Shown here: piece after piece, positions 55,086 to 64,000 of the stretch
Layout of the letters: each line of letters starts with the position of its first letter
Position numbering within the stretch: position 1 is the first letter of the stretch
Origin: Campylobacter hominis ATCC BAA-381
GTDB taxonomy: Bacteria > Campylobacterota > Campylobacteria > Campylobacterales > Campylobacteraceae
Direction: 5' to 3'
Length of the DNA stretch: 64,000 nucleotides
Assembly (NCBI RefSeq): GCF_000017585.1
Contig: NC_009714.1
Span: forward strand, 558,001-622,000
Made by a program: the position numbers and the translations under genes
The notes under the pieces: model-generated
What the model was told of the DNA's origin: nothing
The model's input: the letters and a program-made list of their open reading frames with translations, nothing else
Database searches by the model: none

Positions 55086-57284
55086 ATGGATCAAAAAACA
55101 ATCAAAGCGCATAAAATAAGCGATAGCGAGTATAAAAAAATTTTAGAAATTCTAGGACGCGAGCCAAATCTTTTGGAACTTGGAATTTTTTCTTCAATGT
55201 GGAGTGAGCACTGCTCTTATAAATCAAGCAAAAAATATTTAAACGGTTTTCCTACAAAAGCGCCTTGGGTAATTCAAGGACCTGGAGAAAATGCAGGAGT
55301 TATTGACATCGGTGATGGTATGGCGGCTGTTTTTAAGATGGAAAGTCATAATCACCCAAGCTATATTGAGCCGTTTCAAGGAGCCGCTACTGGCGTTGGC
55401 GGAATTTTAAGAGATATTTTTACAATGGGCGCAAGAGTTGAAGTTAATATGAATTCGCTTCGTTTTGGCGATGTCATTGGAGACAGTAAGGTAAATCGTT
55501 ATCAAAGATATTTGGTAAAAGGCGTTGTGGGTGGTATTGCGCATTACGGAAATTGTATGGGAATTCCGACAATCGGTGGCGAAACGACATTTGACAGCAG
55601 TTTTAACGGAAATATTTTGGTAAATGCCTTTGCTCTTGGTATCGTAAAAAGCGATGAAATTTTTTACGGTAAAGCTGAAGGTGCAGGAAATCCGGTGATT
55701 TATGTGGGAAGTAAGACAGGTCGTGACGGACTTGGCGGAGCCGTTATGGCAAGTGACAGCTTTAACGAAGAAAACAAATCACTTCGTCCAACTGTACAAG
55801 TAGGCGATCCTTTTGCCGAAAAACTTCTAATGGAAGCATGCCTTGAACTATTTAAAAAGGGCTATATTATAGGAATTCAGGATATGGGTGCGGCAGGTCT
55901 TACATCAAGCAGTTTTGAAATGGCAGGTAGAAGCGGAAGCGGTATGATAATGCACCTTGATAAAGTTCCGATGCGTGAAAACGAGATGACGCCTTATGAG
56001 CTTATGCTAAGTGAAAGCCAAGAAAGAATGTTGATTTGCGCAAAAAAAGGATGCGAAGAAAAGGTTAAAGAGATTTTTGCAAAGTGGGATTTGGACGCTG
56101 AGGTTATCGGTGAAGTAACAAATAGTGGAAATATGGAGCTTTTCTGGTATGGCAAAAAAGTAGCCGACGTGCCTATCGCGCCACTTAGTGAAGCTGCACC
56201 GATTTTAGATCGTCCCGTTAAAAAACCTGCTTATTTGGATAAAATTGCAAGTGGAAATTTGTGCGGTTGCGGTGTAAGTAAGATTAGTAATAAAGAAGCT
56301 TTTGATAAAATTTTTGCAGAACCTGAAATTTTAAATAAAAATTTTATTTATGATCAATATGACGCAAACATCGGCACAAATACAATTAAAAAGCCTGGAT
56401 TTTTGGGAGCGGCCGCGATTCGTGTCAAAGAAAACGGCGTAAATCTTTGTATGGCGATGGATTGCAACAGTAGAATGAACTATATAAATCCTAGAATAGG
56501 AGCTGCTTTGGCGGTTGCCGCTAGCGGTCGTAAAGTCGCTATGAGCGGCGCTGTGCCGTTAGCAATTACGGATTGTTTAAATTACGGAAATCCGCAAAAT
56601 GAAGAGGTTATGTGGCAATTCGCGCAAGGTTGCGAAGGTATAAAAGCGGCTTGCAAAGCTCTAAATACGCCTGTAGTCAGCGGAAATGTAAGTCTTTATA
56701 ATGAAACCGATGGCGTAAGCATTCAGCCAACTCCTGCTATCGTTATGGTTGGAACCGCTAAAAATGCGCTTTTGCCTAGCCATTTTACAAAAAACGGTGT
56801 AAATGTATATCTGATCGGTGATACAAAGGGCGTTTTTGCAGGTTCTTTATATATGAAAGTTGTAGAAAATCGCATAACAGGAACTTTACCTGAGATTGAT
56901 TTTATAAAAGAGCGCGCTTTGTGGGATTTGGTAATAGAAGCTAACAAATGTGAAATTTTGGAATTTGCAAATTCTGTAGGCGTTGGCGGTGTCGCTATAA
57001 CATTAGCCAAAATGGCTTGTATAGAGCAAATCGGCGGAAATTTCGATATGATTGTAGATGATGACAGAGATATTTTCGATGAGAGTTTTTCGCGCGCAAT
57101 TGTTGGTGTAAAAAATGAAACTGAATTTTTAAAACTTGCTAAAAAGAGCGGCTTAAAGTTTACAAAACTCGGTGCAAGCGGCGGTGAAACATTTAAAATT
57201 AATGAAATCAGCGTTAAAATAAAACAACTTGCCGAGATTTATTTTAATAAGTTTTCACAAATTATTAAAGGCGAAACATTTTAA
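55086..57284 (+). CDS. purL: Phosphoribosylformylglycinamidine synthase subunit PurL
   Basis: 732 residues from the ATG at 55086, which has AAAAGGAAAA upstream. This is the small, PurQS-dependent PurL. Typical blocks: [14 protein letters not shown] near residue 38, [23 protein letters not shown] near 85, [14 protein letters not shown] near 290, and [13 protein letters not shown] near 637. It works in purine synthesis with purH, 1.6 kb downstream. PurQ and PurS are not in the window. Confidence 0.97.
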   Translation: MDQKTIKAHKISDSEYKKILEILGREPNLLELGIFSSMWSEHCSYKSSKKYLNGFPTKAPWVIQGPGENAGVIDIGDGMAAVFKMESHNHPSYIEPFQGAATGVGGILRDIFTMGARVEVNMNSLRFGDVIGDSKVNRYQRYLVKGVVGGIAHYGNCMGIPTIGGETTFDSSFNGNILVNAFALGIVKSDEIFYGKAEGAGNPVIYVGSKTGRDGLGGAVMASDSFNEENKSLRPTVQVGDPFAEKLLMEACLELFKKGYIIGIQDMGAAGLTSSSFEMAGRSGSGMIMHLDKVPMRENEMTPYELMLSESQERMLICAKKGCEEKVKEIFAKWDLDAEVIGEVTNSGNMELFWYGKKVADVPIAPLSEAAPILDRPVKKPAYLDKIASGNLCGCGVSKISNKEAFDKIFAEPEILNKNFIYDQYDANIGTNTIKKPGFLGAAAIRVKENGVNLCMAMDCNSRMNYINPRIGAALAVAASGRKVAMSGAVPLAITDCLNYGNPQNEEVMWQFAQGCEGIKAACKALNTPVVSGNVSLYNETDGVSIQPTPAIVMVGTAKNALLPSHFTKNGVNVYLIGDTKGVFAGSLYMKVVENRITGTLPEIDFIKERALWDLVIEANKCEILEFANSVGVGGVAITLAKMACIEQIGGNFDMIVDDDRDIFDESFSRAIVGVKNETEFLKLAKKSGLKFTKLGASGGETFKINEISVKIKQLAEIYFNKFSQIIKGETF

Positions 57285-57298
57285 ATTTTAGGTAATTT

Positions 57299-58096
57299 AT
57301 GCATTTTATCGTCTTTTTAATTCTGTGTTTTATTTTTTACAGCGCAGTTTCCGGTTTTTTACAAAGTTTAGCTAAAAATGGAAATTTCGATAAAAAAAAT
57401 TATGAAAATTTAAACTTTAACGAAGCGAAATTTATTATCGCTTTGGTGGCGAAAGTCGCTAAAAGCGACGGTAGAATCAACCATGAAGAAGCCGATTTAA
57501 TTAGCGCGCTGTTGGATGATTTGATCTCTCATTTCGGCGGAGGAAAAACTGAACGGGACGCGCTTAAAGAAATTTTTAATTTTGAGAAAACAAGCAATAA
57601 CAAAGCTTTTAATATCGCTTTTGAGTATCAAAAAAGTTGCAAAATTTCACAATCAAGAAAGCTTGAAATTTTAAATTTTTTATTTAATCTTGCTTATGTG
57701 GATGGTGAATTCAGCAGCGCGGAGCGCGAAATTTTAAATGAAATTTGTGATGGATTTGAATTTAATGAAATTTTAAAAAGAGAAATTTTTGATAGATTCG
57801 AGATATTTTTCAGGGCGCGAAATTTTGGAAATTTCGGTTATGAAAAGCATTATGAAAATTCAAATGGTTATGATGATTATAAATCGCACCAAAAATCGCC
57901 TTATGAAATTTTAGGCGTTAGCGAAAATGCCGATTTTAACGAGATAAAGGCTAAATATAGAGAACTTGTGAAAAAATATCATCCGGATATTTTAATGGGA
58001 AAAGGTGCAAGCGAGCAAACTATCCAGGAAGCGACTAAAAAGCTGCAAGAAATCAATGAAGCTTATGAAATTTTGAAAGAAAAATATGGGAAATAA
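57299..58096 (+). CDS. TerB and J-domain membrane protein (DjlA-like)
   Basis: 265 residues. A single N-terminal membrane helix ([20 protein letters not shown]) is followed by a TerB-like helical domain (about 45-165; [20 protein letters not shown] and [15 protein letters not shown]) and a C-terminal J domain (about 198-264) with the HPD motif in [10 protein letters not shown]. DjlA-type proteins stimulate DnaK at the membrane. It precedes and overlaps the HARE-HTH gene by 11 bases. Confidence 0.9.
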   Translation: MHFIVFLILCFIFYSAVSGFLQSLAKNGNFDKKNYENLNFNEAKFIIALVAKVAKSDGRINHEEADLISALLDDLISHFGGGKTERDALKEIFNFEKTSNNKAFNIAFEYQKSCKISQSRKLEILNFLFNLAYVDGEFSSAEREILNEICDGFEFNEILKREIFDRFEIFFRARNFGNFGYEKHYENSNGYDDYKSHQKSPYEILGVSENADFNEIKAKYRELVKKYHPDILMGKGASEQTIQEATKKLQEINEAYEILKEKYGK

Positions 58097-58814
58097 TTTT
58101 AGGCAAAAAGATTTTGTTTTAAAAGCTTTTGAAAAAATCGGTCCGATGGCTACGCTTGGCGAACTTTATGATAAAACTGACATATCAAAATGGGGAACAA
58201 AAACTCCATTTGCTACAATTAGAAGAATTTTACAAACAAATAGCGAGTTTTTTAAAATTCAACCGGGTCTTTGGGGACTTATCAGTCAAAAAAATGAAAT
58301 ATTAAAAAAAATATGTATAAAAAATACAACAAAAATAGTTGATAATAAATTTACACATACTTATTATCAAGGCTTAATTACCGAAATAGGAAATTTAAGA
58401 AATTACCAAACTTACATTCCATCACAAGATAAAAATAAAATTTATATCGATAAACAACTTTTTTATAGCGCCAAAATGACTAAAATTTATGATTTTACAT
58501 ATCTCGGAATTTTAAAATTTGCTAAAACTGTTGACGTTATCTGGTTTAACGATAGAAAAATGCCTGATTCTTTTTTTGAAGTTGAACACACTACTGATTT
58601 TAAAAATTCAATCAATAAATTTTTTGAGTTGCAGGATTTTAAAGCAAATTTTTATGTCGTGGCTAAAAAAGAGAGAAAAAAAGAATTCGAAAATATTATA
58701 AACAGTAGTATTTATTTGCCTATTAAAAAGCCGGTAAAATTCGCAGCTTATGAAAGTATAGTTAAGAAGTTTGAATTGCAAAAAGAAAGTTTAAAAGTTA
58801 AAAATGGAATTTAA
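58086..58814 (+). CDS. HARE-HTH protein with restriction-endonuclease-like C-terminus (orphan copy)
   Basis: 242 residues, the same length as the island protein at 22353-23081 and clearly homologous: [54 protein letters not shown] and [11 protein letters not shown] followed by NKFFELQDF are shared. The N-terminal half is a winged helix, the C-terminal half a probable PD-(D/E)xK-like fold (D...EVE). No methyltransferase or restriction gene is next to it. It overlaps the J-domain gene, so the two are co-expressed. Chromosomal style differs little from its neighbours, so it may be the older copy. Function unknown. Confidence 0.8.
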   Translation: MGNNFRQKDFVLKAFEKIGPMATLGELYDKTDISKWGTKTPFATIRRILQTNSEFFKIQPGLWGLISQKNEILKKICIKNTTKIVDNKFTHTYYQGLITEIGNLRNYQTYIPSQDKNKIYIDKQLFYSAKMTKIYDFTYLGILKFAKTVDVIWFNDRKMPDSFFEVEHTTDFKNSINKFFELQDFKANFYVVAKKERKKEFENIINSSIYLPIKKPVKFAAYESIVKKFELQKESLKVKNGI

Positions 58815-58891
58815 AAAAATTTTAATAAATTTAAAAATAAAATTATGACGATTATAAAAATATTTATCTATAAATTTTTAAAGGAGATAAA

Positions 58892-60424
58892 ATGAGAGCA
58901 CTTATCAGCGTAAGCGATAAAGACGGCGTAGTAGAGTTTGCTAAAAAACTTGAAAATTTAGGTTTTAAAATTTTAAGTACAGGCGGCACATATAATCTAC
59001 TTGTAAAAAATGGAATCAAAGCGACAGAAGTTAGCGAATATACGAAAAGTCCTGAGATGTTTGAAGGTCGCGTAAAAACTCTTCATCCAAAAATTCACGG
59101 CGGAATTTTGTTTAAAAGAGATACACAAAGCAAAGAGGCGAAAGAAAACAAAATAAAATCTATCGATCTGGTTTGCGTTAATCTCTATCCGTTTAAAGAA
59201 ACCATTCAAAAAACAGATGATTTTGATGAAATTATCGAAAATATCGATATCGGCGGTCCTACAATGGTAAGAAGTGCGGCTAAAAATTTCAAAGATGTTT
59301 TGATTGTAACGGATAAAAACGATTATAATACGGTAGCTGAAAAAATAGCTGCAAAAGCCGATGATTACGAATTTCGCAGGAATTTGATGATAAAAGCTTA
59401 CGAACATACAGCAAGTTATGATTCTATGATTGCAAACTATATGAATGAGCGCTTCAATGGCGGTTTCGGAGCTAAAAAATTCATTTTTGGAAAAAAGGTT
59501 TTTGATACAAGATACGGCGAAAATCCTCATCAAAAAGGCGCTTTGTATGAGTTTGAAGACTTTTTCAGCAAAAATTTCAAAGCATTAAAAGGTGAAGCGA
59601 GTTTTAATAATCTAACAGATATGAACGGCGCCGTTTTACTTGCTGCAAGTTTTGGAAATGCTCCTGCCGTAGCTATTTGCAAACACGCAAATCCTTGCGG
59701 TTTTGCTATAAAAGAAAACCTGCTAAGCAGCTACAAAGAAGCTTTAAAATGCGATCCTGTTAGCGCATATGGCGGTGTAATAGCGATAAATGGAACTTTA
59801 GATAAAGAGTTGGCGTTGGAACTTCACAAAAAAGGCACTTTTATGGAAGTAATAATCGCTGCAAACGTTACTGATGAAGCGTTAGAAGTATTTAGCGATA
59901 AGAAAAGAACTAAAATTTTTACTCAAAACAGCGAATTTTTACTAAGATCCGACGAAAAATTCAACTTCAAACATGTTGACGGCGGATTTGTATATCAAGA
60001 AAGAGATTTTGTAAAATCAGATGAGGTTACAAACGCAAAATGCGTTACAAAGCGCAGAGCCGGTGAATCCGAAATAAATGATATGAAAATTGCTTGGCAA
60101 CTTGCCGCACTTACTAAAAGCAATTGCGTTGTGTATGTAAAAAATTCCGCTTTAGTTGCGATTGGAATGGGAATGACAAGCAGAGTCGATGCGGCGCGCG
60201 CTGCTGTGGCAAAAGCTAAAGATATGGGAATAGATTTAAACGGTTGCGTACTTGCAAGCGAAGCGTTTTTTCCTTTCAAAGACAGCATTGAAATTGCAAA
60301 TGAAGTCGGCGTAAAAACCGTTATAGAACCTGGTGGAAGCATACGGGACGATGAAGTCATAGAAGCTGCCGATAGCTTTGGAATGGCTATGTATTTTACC
60401 GGAATAAGACACTTTTTACACTAA
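58892..60424 (+). CDS. purH: Bifunctional AICAR transformylase/IMP cyclohydrolase
   Basis: 510 residues. The N-terminal MGS-like cyclohydrolase domain ([55 protein letters not shown]) is followed by the transformylase domain with the [10 protein letters not shown] block near residue 264 and [10 protein letters not shown] near the end. It catalyses the last two steps of IMP synthesis. AGGAGAT lies before its ATG. A clear terminator follows. Confidence 0.97.
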   Translation: MRALISVSDKDGVVEFAKKLENLGFKILSTGGTYNLLVKNGIKATEVSEYTKSPEMFEGRVKTLHPKIHGGILFKRDTQSKEAKENKIKSIDLVCVNLYPFKETIQKTDDFDEIIENIDIGGPTMVRSAAKNFKDVLIVTDKNDYNTVAEKIAAKADDYEFRRNLMIKAYEHTASYDSMIANYMNERFNGGFGAKKFIFGKKVFDTRYGENPHQKGALYEFEDFFSKNFKALKGEASFNNLTDMNGAVLLAASFGNAPAVAICKHANPCGFAIKENLLSSYKEALKCDPVSAYGGVIAINGTLDKELALELHKKGTFMEVIIAANVTDEALEVFSDKKRTKIFTQNSEFLLRSDEKFNFKHVDGGFVYQERDFVKSDEVTNAKCVTKRRAGESEINDMKIAWQLAALTKSNCVVYVKNSALVAIGMGMTSRVDAARAAVAKAKDMGIDLNGCVLASEAFFPFKDSIEIANEVGVKTVIEPGGSIRDDEVIEAADSFGMAMYFTGIRHFLH

Positions 60425-60431
60425 ATTTTAA

Positions 60432-60467
60432 GCCGAAATTTCATTAAATTTCGGCTGTTTATTTTTT
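60432..60467 (+). terminator. rho-independent terminator of purH
   Basis: GCCGAAATTT (60432-60441) and AAATTTCGGC (60446-60455) form a 10-bp stem with a short loop, followed by a T-rich run TGTTTATTTTTT. The stem is also near-symmetric, but no gene faces it from the right. Confidence 0.88.
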
Positions 60468-60753
60468 AACTTTAAACCAAAATTTAAACTATTCATTACC
60501 GCTTCAAGATTTTTTGAAAAATAAAGTTCAGTGTATAAAATTTTGTATTTTCTGTAAATTTTAAAAAACTTAATATTACTCGCTTGGTTATTTTTTAAAA
60601 ATTTAATAAAATTTACATCAAAATTTTATAAAAACATTAAATAAGTTAAATTTTAAGTTAAAAAATAATTAAATATTTCAAAGTAGAACATCAGTAAGTT
60701 TTTGCAAAGTGATTTTTTGATAAAATTTTATATTTTTTGAAAAAGGAAATTTT

Positions 60754-61281
60754 ATGATAAAAGCAATTTATCTTTTTTTGATTGCATCTTTGGTCGGCGT
60801 GGAGATTAGTATCGGAGCGTTCGTGGCTCCTACGATTTTTTTCCCGGACAATCTTATAGGAAGTGGCGTACTTACGCATTTTCAAAGCGGACAGTTAATG
60901 AGTGCTATTTTTGTAAAATACAATAAATTTTTGATTGCGATTTGTGTAATTTCGTTGATTTTTGAAATGGTAAAGTTTAATAATAACAAAAAACTTTCAT
61001 TTTACAACCGCTTTTCAACGCTTATGATTGCTTTATTAAATCTTATTTTGGGGCTTTTATTTGTGCTGTTTTTTACAGATTATATACTTTCAGCTCAAAA
61101 TAACGGCGCAGCTGCAACTGTTACGACGCAATTTTTGCAAATTCACAAGGCCAGCGAATGGTGTATGAAAATAATGATGATAGCTCAGGTTTTTCTGTTT
61201 TTTATGAATTTTTCGCGTGAAAAAGAGCCGAAAAAGCAAGATTTAGGCGAAATTAAGGCTGATGAAAGCTCAAAAATTTAA
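60754..61281 (+). CDS. DUF4149 family membrane protein
   Basis: 175 residues with four membrane helices (about 5-25, 50-72, 85-108, 130-155). The opening KAIYLFLIASLVGVEISIGAF, then VAPTIFF and FQSGQLMSAIFVKYNKFL match DUF4149 proteins of epsilonproteobacteria. Function is unknown. It is alone, in a 280-base AT-rich neighbourhood upstream, and thiC follows after 42 bases. A good AAAGGAAA site precedes the ATG. Confidence 0.8.
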   Translation: MIKAIYLFLIASLVGVEISIGAFVAPTIFFPDNLIGSGVLTHFQSGQLMSAIFVKYNKFLIAICVISLIFEMVKFNNNKKLSFYNRFSTLMIALLNLILGLLFVLFFTDYILSAQNNGAAATVTTQFLQIHKASEWCMKIMMIAQVFLFFMNFSREKEPKKQDLGEIKADESSKI

Positions 61282-61323
61282 TTTTTTTAGTTATTATCAA
61301 TAAAAATTTTTAAGAAGGATAAA

Positions 61324-62676
61324 ATGATGAGAAGTCAGTGGCTGAAAAACAGAAAAAATGATAAAACTCCAACACAGATGTATTATGCAAAAAACGGCAT
61401 AATAACGGAAGAAATGCGTTATGTAGCTAAAATAGAGCAAATGGACGCTGAAATTTTAAGAAGTGAAGTTGCTCGCGGTAAAACTATAATTCCTGCAAAT
61501 ATAAATCATACAAATCTCGTTCCTATGGGAATCGGACGAAGTTTAAAATGTAAGATAAACTCAAATATCGGCTCATCAAGTGTAAGCTCGGGCGTTGAAG
61601 AAGAGGTTGAAAAACTTAAAATTTCCATAAAATACGGCGCCGATACGGTTATGGATTTAAGTACAGGCGGTGATTTAAATGAAATCAGAACGCAAATAAT
61701 CAAAAACTCTACCGTTCCAATCGGCACTGTACCGATATATCAAATCATTCATGATGTCGGCTCCATCGAAAATTTAACAATTTCTCAAATGCTTAAAACG
61801 ATTGAAAATCAAGCGATTCAAGGCGTCAGTTATTTTACGATTCACGCCGGTTTTTTGCTTGAGTTTATGCCGCTTGTAGCAAAGCGTAAAATGGGAATAG
61901 TAAGTCGAGGCGGTTCATTAATGGCTACCTGGATGATGAAAAACCATAAAGAAAATCCTTTTTTTACGGCTTTTGATGAAATTTTAGAAATTTGCGCAAA
62001 ATACGATGTTTCTCTTTCTTTAGGAGACAGTTTACGTCCAGGATGTATATATGACGCAAGTGATGCCGCTCAAATAAGCGAACTGAAAATTCTTGGCGAT
62101 TTGGCAAGAAGAGCTTGGACAAAAAATGTGCAAGTTATGATAGAAGGTCCGGGACACGTGCCTTTCAATGAAATTGCTTCAAATATGCAACTTGAACGTG
62201 TGCTTTGTGATGATGCACCTTTTTATGTGCTTGGGCCGCTTCCTACTGATATCGGAGCAGGATACGATCATATCACAAGTGCGATTGGCGGGACTATGGC
62301 TGCATTTTCAGGCGCTTCAATGCTTTGTTATGTTACGCCGAAAGAACATCTAGGTTTGCCTAATGCTAAAGATGTGCGTGAAGGTATAGTAGCTCATAAA
62401 ATCGCAGCTCATATAGCGGACGTGGCTCTTGGTAAAAAAGGCGCAATCGAAAGAGATCATGCGATGAGTGATGCAAGATATAATTTTGATTGGAATAAAC
62501 AGTTTGAGCTTAGTTTGGATCCGGATAGAGCAAAAGAATATCACGATGAAACGCTGCCACAAGAGGTTTTTAAAGAGGCTGAGTTTTGTTCTATGTGCGG
62601 ACCGAAATTCTGTGCTTACAAAATAAGTCGTGAAATCTCAAAAAATTCATGCGAATTTTATAAGGAATGCAAATGA
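61324..62676 (+). CDS. thiC: Phosphomethylpyrimidine synthase ThiC
   Basis: 450 residues, the compact form. ThiC is a radical-SAM enzyme that converts AIR to the HMP-phosphate moiety of thiamine. Visible are [10 protein letters not shown]-like ([17 protein letters not shown] near residue 100), [12 protein letters not shown] near 275, [14 protein letters not shown] near 305 and the C-terminal iron-sulphur motif CSMCGPKFC near 425. The 42 bases upstream are too short for a TPP riboswitch. The next gene, mrp, an iron-sulphur carrier, starts inside its end, a sensible pairing for a cluster enzyme. Confidence 0.97.
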   Translation: MMRSQWLKNRKNDKTPTQMYYAKNGIITEEMRYVAKIEQMDAEILRSEVARGKTIIPANINHTNLVPMGIGRSLKCKINSNIGSSSVSSGVEEEVEKLKISIKYGADTVMDLSTGGDLNEIRTQIIKNSTVPIGTVPIYQIIHDVGSIENLTISQMLKTIENQAIQGVSYFTIHAGFLLEFMPLVAKRKMGIVSRGGSLMATWMMKNHKENPFFTAFDEILEICAKYDVSLSLGDSLRPGCIYDASDAAQISELKILGDLARRAWTKNVQVMIEGPGHVPFNEIASNMQLERVLCDDAPFYVLGPLPTDIGAGYDHITSAIGGTMAAFSGASMLCYVTPKEHLGLPNAKDVREGIVAHKIAAHIADVALGKKGAIERDHAMSDARYNFDWNKQFELSLDPDRAKEYHDETLPQEVFKEAEFCSMCGPKFCAYKISREISKNSCEFYKECK

Positions 62677-63743
62677 ATAAAGATAAAATTTTAGAAATTT
62701 TAAAGAGTGTAATTTACCCGGGTTTTAAAAAAAGTATAGTTGAGTATGGTTTTGTAAAAGAGATTGATTGTAAAGACGGCATAAAAATCGTGCTTGAAAT
62801 CGTATCAGCAAATCCTAAAATATCTCAAGATTTAAAAGATGAAATTTTAAGCAAAATTCCAAATGCCGATGTTATTATAAATAAGCCGAAAATTGAACCT
62901 GAGCATTCAAACAGCAGAAGTGGCCGCAATATCGCGCCGCAAATTAAACATTTTGTTATGATAAGCAGCGGAAAGGGCGGAGTTGGTAAAAGCACGACAA
63001 CGTTAAATTTAGCTATTTCAATGGCAAAACTAGGCAAAAAAGTAGGACTTCTTGATGCTGATATTTATGGACCTAATATTCCTAGAATGATGGGAGAAAA
63101 CAACGTTCAACCTACTATTATCGGACAAAAATTAAAACCGATTTTAAGCCATGGCGTTGAGATGATGAGTATGGGAATTTTGGTTGAAGCAGGTCAAGGT
63201 CTTATCTGGAGGGGCGCTATGATAATGAAAGCTGTGCAACAACTCTTACAGGATGTAGCGTGGAGTGATTTGGATGTGCTTTTTATAGATATGCCGCCAG
63301 GAACAGGCGATGCGCAAATTACAATCGCTCAAAGTGTGCCGGTTTCAGCAGGAATTTGCGTTACGACGCCGCAAACTGTGGCGCTTGATGATTCAGCGCG
63401 AGCGCTTGATATGTTTGAAAAACTTCATATTCCGTTAGCAGGACTTATTGAAAATATGAGCGGTTTTATTTGTCCGGACAACGGCAAAGAATATGATATT
63501 TTCGGTCATGGCGGTGCTGAAATTTTGGCAAAAAAATATAATTGTGAAGTTCTTGGCGAAATTCCTATTGAAATGGCGATTAGAGAAGGAGGCGATGATG
63601 GAAAACCGATCAGCTTTTATGCTCCAAATTCCGTCAGCAGCGAAAGATATGCCAAAATCGCCGAAAAACTTATTGCGGTTTTGGAAAAAATAGATAAAGA
63701 AAATTTAGCTTCAAATGCCGATATTCAGCCGACAATGCACTAA
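62673..63743 (+). CDS. mrp: Mrp/NBP35 family ATP-binding iron-sulphur carrier
   Basis: 356 residues from the ATG at 62673. An N-terminal MIP18-like domain (about 1-75) is joined to a ParA/MinD-like ATPase with the deviant Walker [13 protein letters not shown] near residue 98, [14 protein letters not shown], and [11 protein letters not shown]. The C-terminal C-x-x-C that holds the bridging cluster in family members appears here as CPDN in [17 protein letters not shown], so the second cysteine is absent. It overlaps thiC by 4 bases, so it may serve ThiC cluster assembly. Confidence 0.94.
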   Translation: MNKDKILEILKSVIYPGFKKSIVEYGFVKEIDCKDGIKIVLEIVSANPKISQDLKDEILSKIPNADVIINKPKIEPEHSNSRSGRNIAPQIKHFVMISSGKGGVGKSTTTLNLAISMAKLGKKVGLLDADIYGPNIPRMMGENNVQPTIIGQKLKPILSHGVEMMSMGILVEAGQGLIWRGAMIMKAVQQLLQDVAWSDLDVLFIDMPPGTGDAQITIAQSVPVSAGICVTTPQTVALDDSARALDMFEKLHIPLAGLIENMSGFICPDNGKEYDIFGHGGAEILAKKYNCEVLGEIPIEMAIREGGDDGKPISFYAPNSVSSERYAKIAEKLIAVLEKIDKENLASNADIQPTMH

Positions 63744-63781
63744 AAATTCAGTCTTTTTAAGATGAAATTTTGTTGTTTTTT

Positions 63782-63821
63782 AAAATTTCTTGCGTCAAAA
63801 AGACGGCGCGAGAAATTTTTT
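63782..63821 (+). terminator. terminator after mrp
   Basis: AAATTTCTTGCGTC and GACGGCGCGAGAAATTT form an imperfect long stem around AAAAA, followed by TTTT. It lies 40 bases past the mrp stop. No further gene is visible to the right edge at 64000. Confidence 0.65.
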
Positions 63822-64000
63822 AAATCTTAAAGTAAAAGCTAAAAAAATTTAAAATATTTTTAAATTTTACTTCTCATAAGTATTTTTCTTGATTTAATTA
63901 AAATATTAAATTTGTTGTTTCGGCTATTATTTTATAATATTTTTTATATGCGTTTAAAAATTTTAAAAACATTATAAAAAAAACGGAGCGGAATATATAA

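Noticed and set aside
59995-60360. 121-codon minus-strand open frame opposite purH
   Set aside because: It is the complement of a conserved purH region.
61282-61323. possible TPP riboswitch before thiC
   Set aside because: Only 42 bases are available and no THI-box sequence is seen.

Overview
The window is AT-rich, densely packed chromosomal DNA from a campylobacter-type epsilonproteobacterium. The evidence is a cytochrome bd operon with the small DUF4492 gene ahead of cydA, an F-type ATP synthase c subunit with a leader-like N-terminus, the rpmH-rnpA-yidD-yidC-jag-mnmE block, a lipooligosaccharide (LOS) locus next to an LpxL-type acyltransferase, and very AT-rich coding sequence. I think of the Campylobacter hominis/ureolyticus side of the genus, but sequence inspection alone cannot settle the species.

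Layout. 1-11.5 kb is housekeeping on the minus strand: diacylglycerol kinase, a periplasmic binding-fold protein, a UDG-like protein, PrmC, an M48 protease, an ABC-F ATPase, the cytochrome bd operon (DUF4492, cydA, cydB and a 34-codon membrane peptide after cydB) and a CapA-type phosphatase. 11.5-12.7 kb is decayed coding sequence. 12.8-24.7 kb is an accessory island between a 3' fragment of guaA and the intact guaA. Its left module looks Firmicute-like: an AraC regulator divergent from a pair of YbtP/YbtQ-type ABC transporter genes, then gene stumps. Its right module is a minus-strand restriction operon: a D12 adenine methyltransferase with an N-terminal helix-turn-helix, a HARE-HTH protein with a nuclease-like C-terminus, a 66-residue protein, an AlwI-type endonuclease broken by two frameshifts, and an OLD-like ATPase with a HEPN-like C-terminal motif. 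No integrase is visible in this island.

26-33.4 kb carries a small lipoprotein, a DUF721-like gene, uvrC, a 1385-residue hybrid histidine kinase and a CheY-like regulator. 33.4-35.7 kb lies between tRNA-Arg(CCU) and tRNA-Leu(GAG) and holds the wreck of a tyrosine integrase beside the tRNA-Leu 3' end. 35.8-38.3 kb carries atpE, a YgjP-type metallopeptidase and a MATE transporter. 38.4-42.9 kb is the rpmH-to-mnmE block. 42.9-55.1 kb is a tightly overlapping LOS/envelope glycan cluster: an acyltransferase, an ELM1-like protein, five glycosyltransferases, an O-antigen ligase, two deacetylases, an OpgB-like transferase and a nucleotide-sugar dehydrogenase. 55-64 kb holds purL, a TerB/J-domain protein, a second HARE-HTH protein homologous to the island copy, purH, a DUF4149 protein, thiC and mrp.

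The most interesting items are the pair of HARE-HTH/nuclease-like paralogues, the composite guaA island with an internal guaA-end-like core, the hybrid kinase whose receiver sits between an acidic and a basic repeat arm, the relic integrase at tRNA-Leu, and an rnpA gene without a standard start codon.
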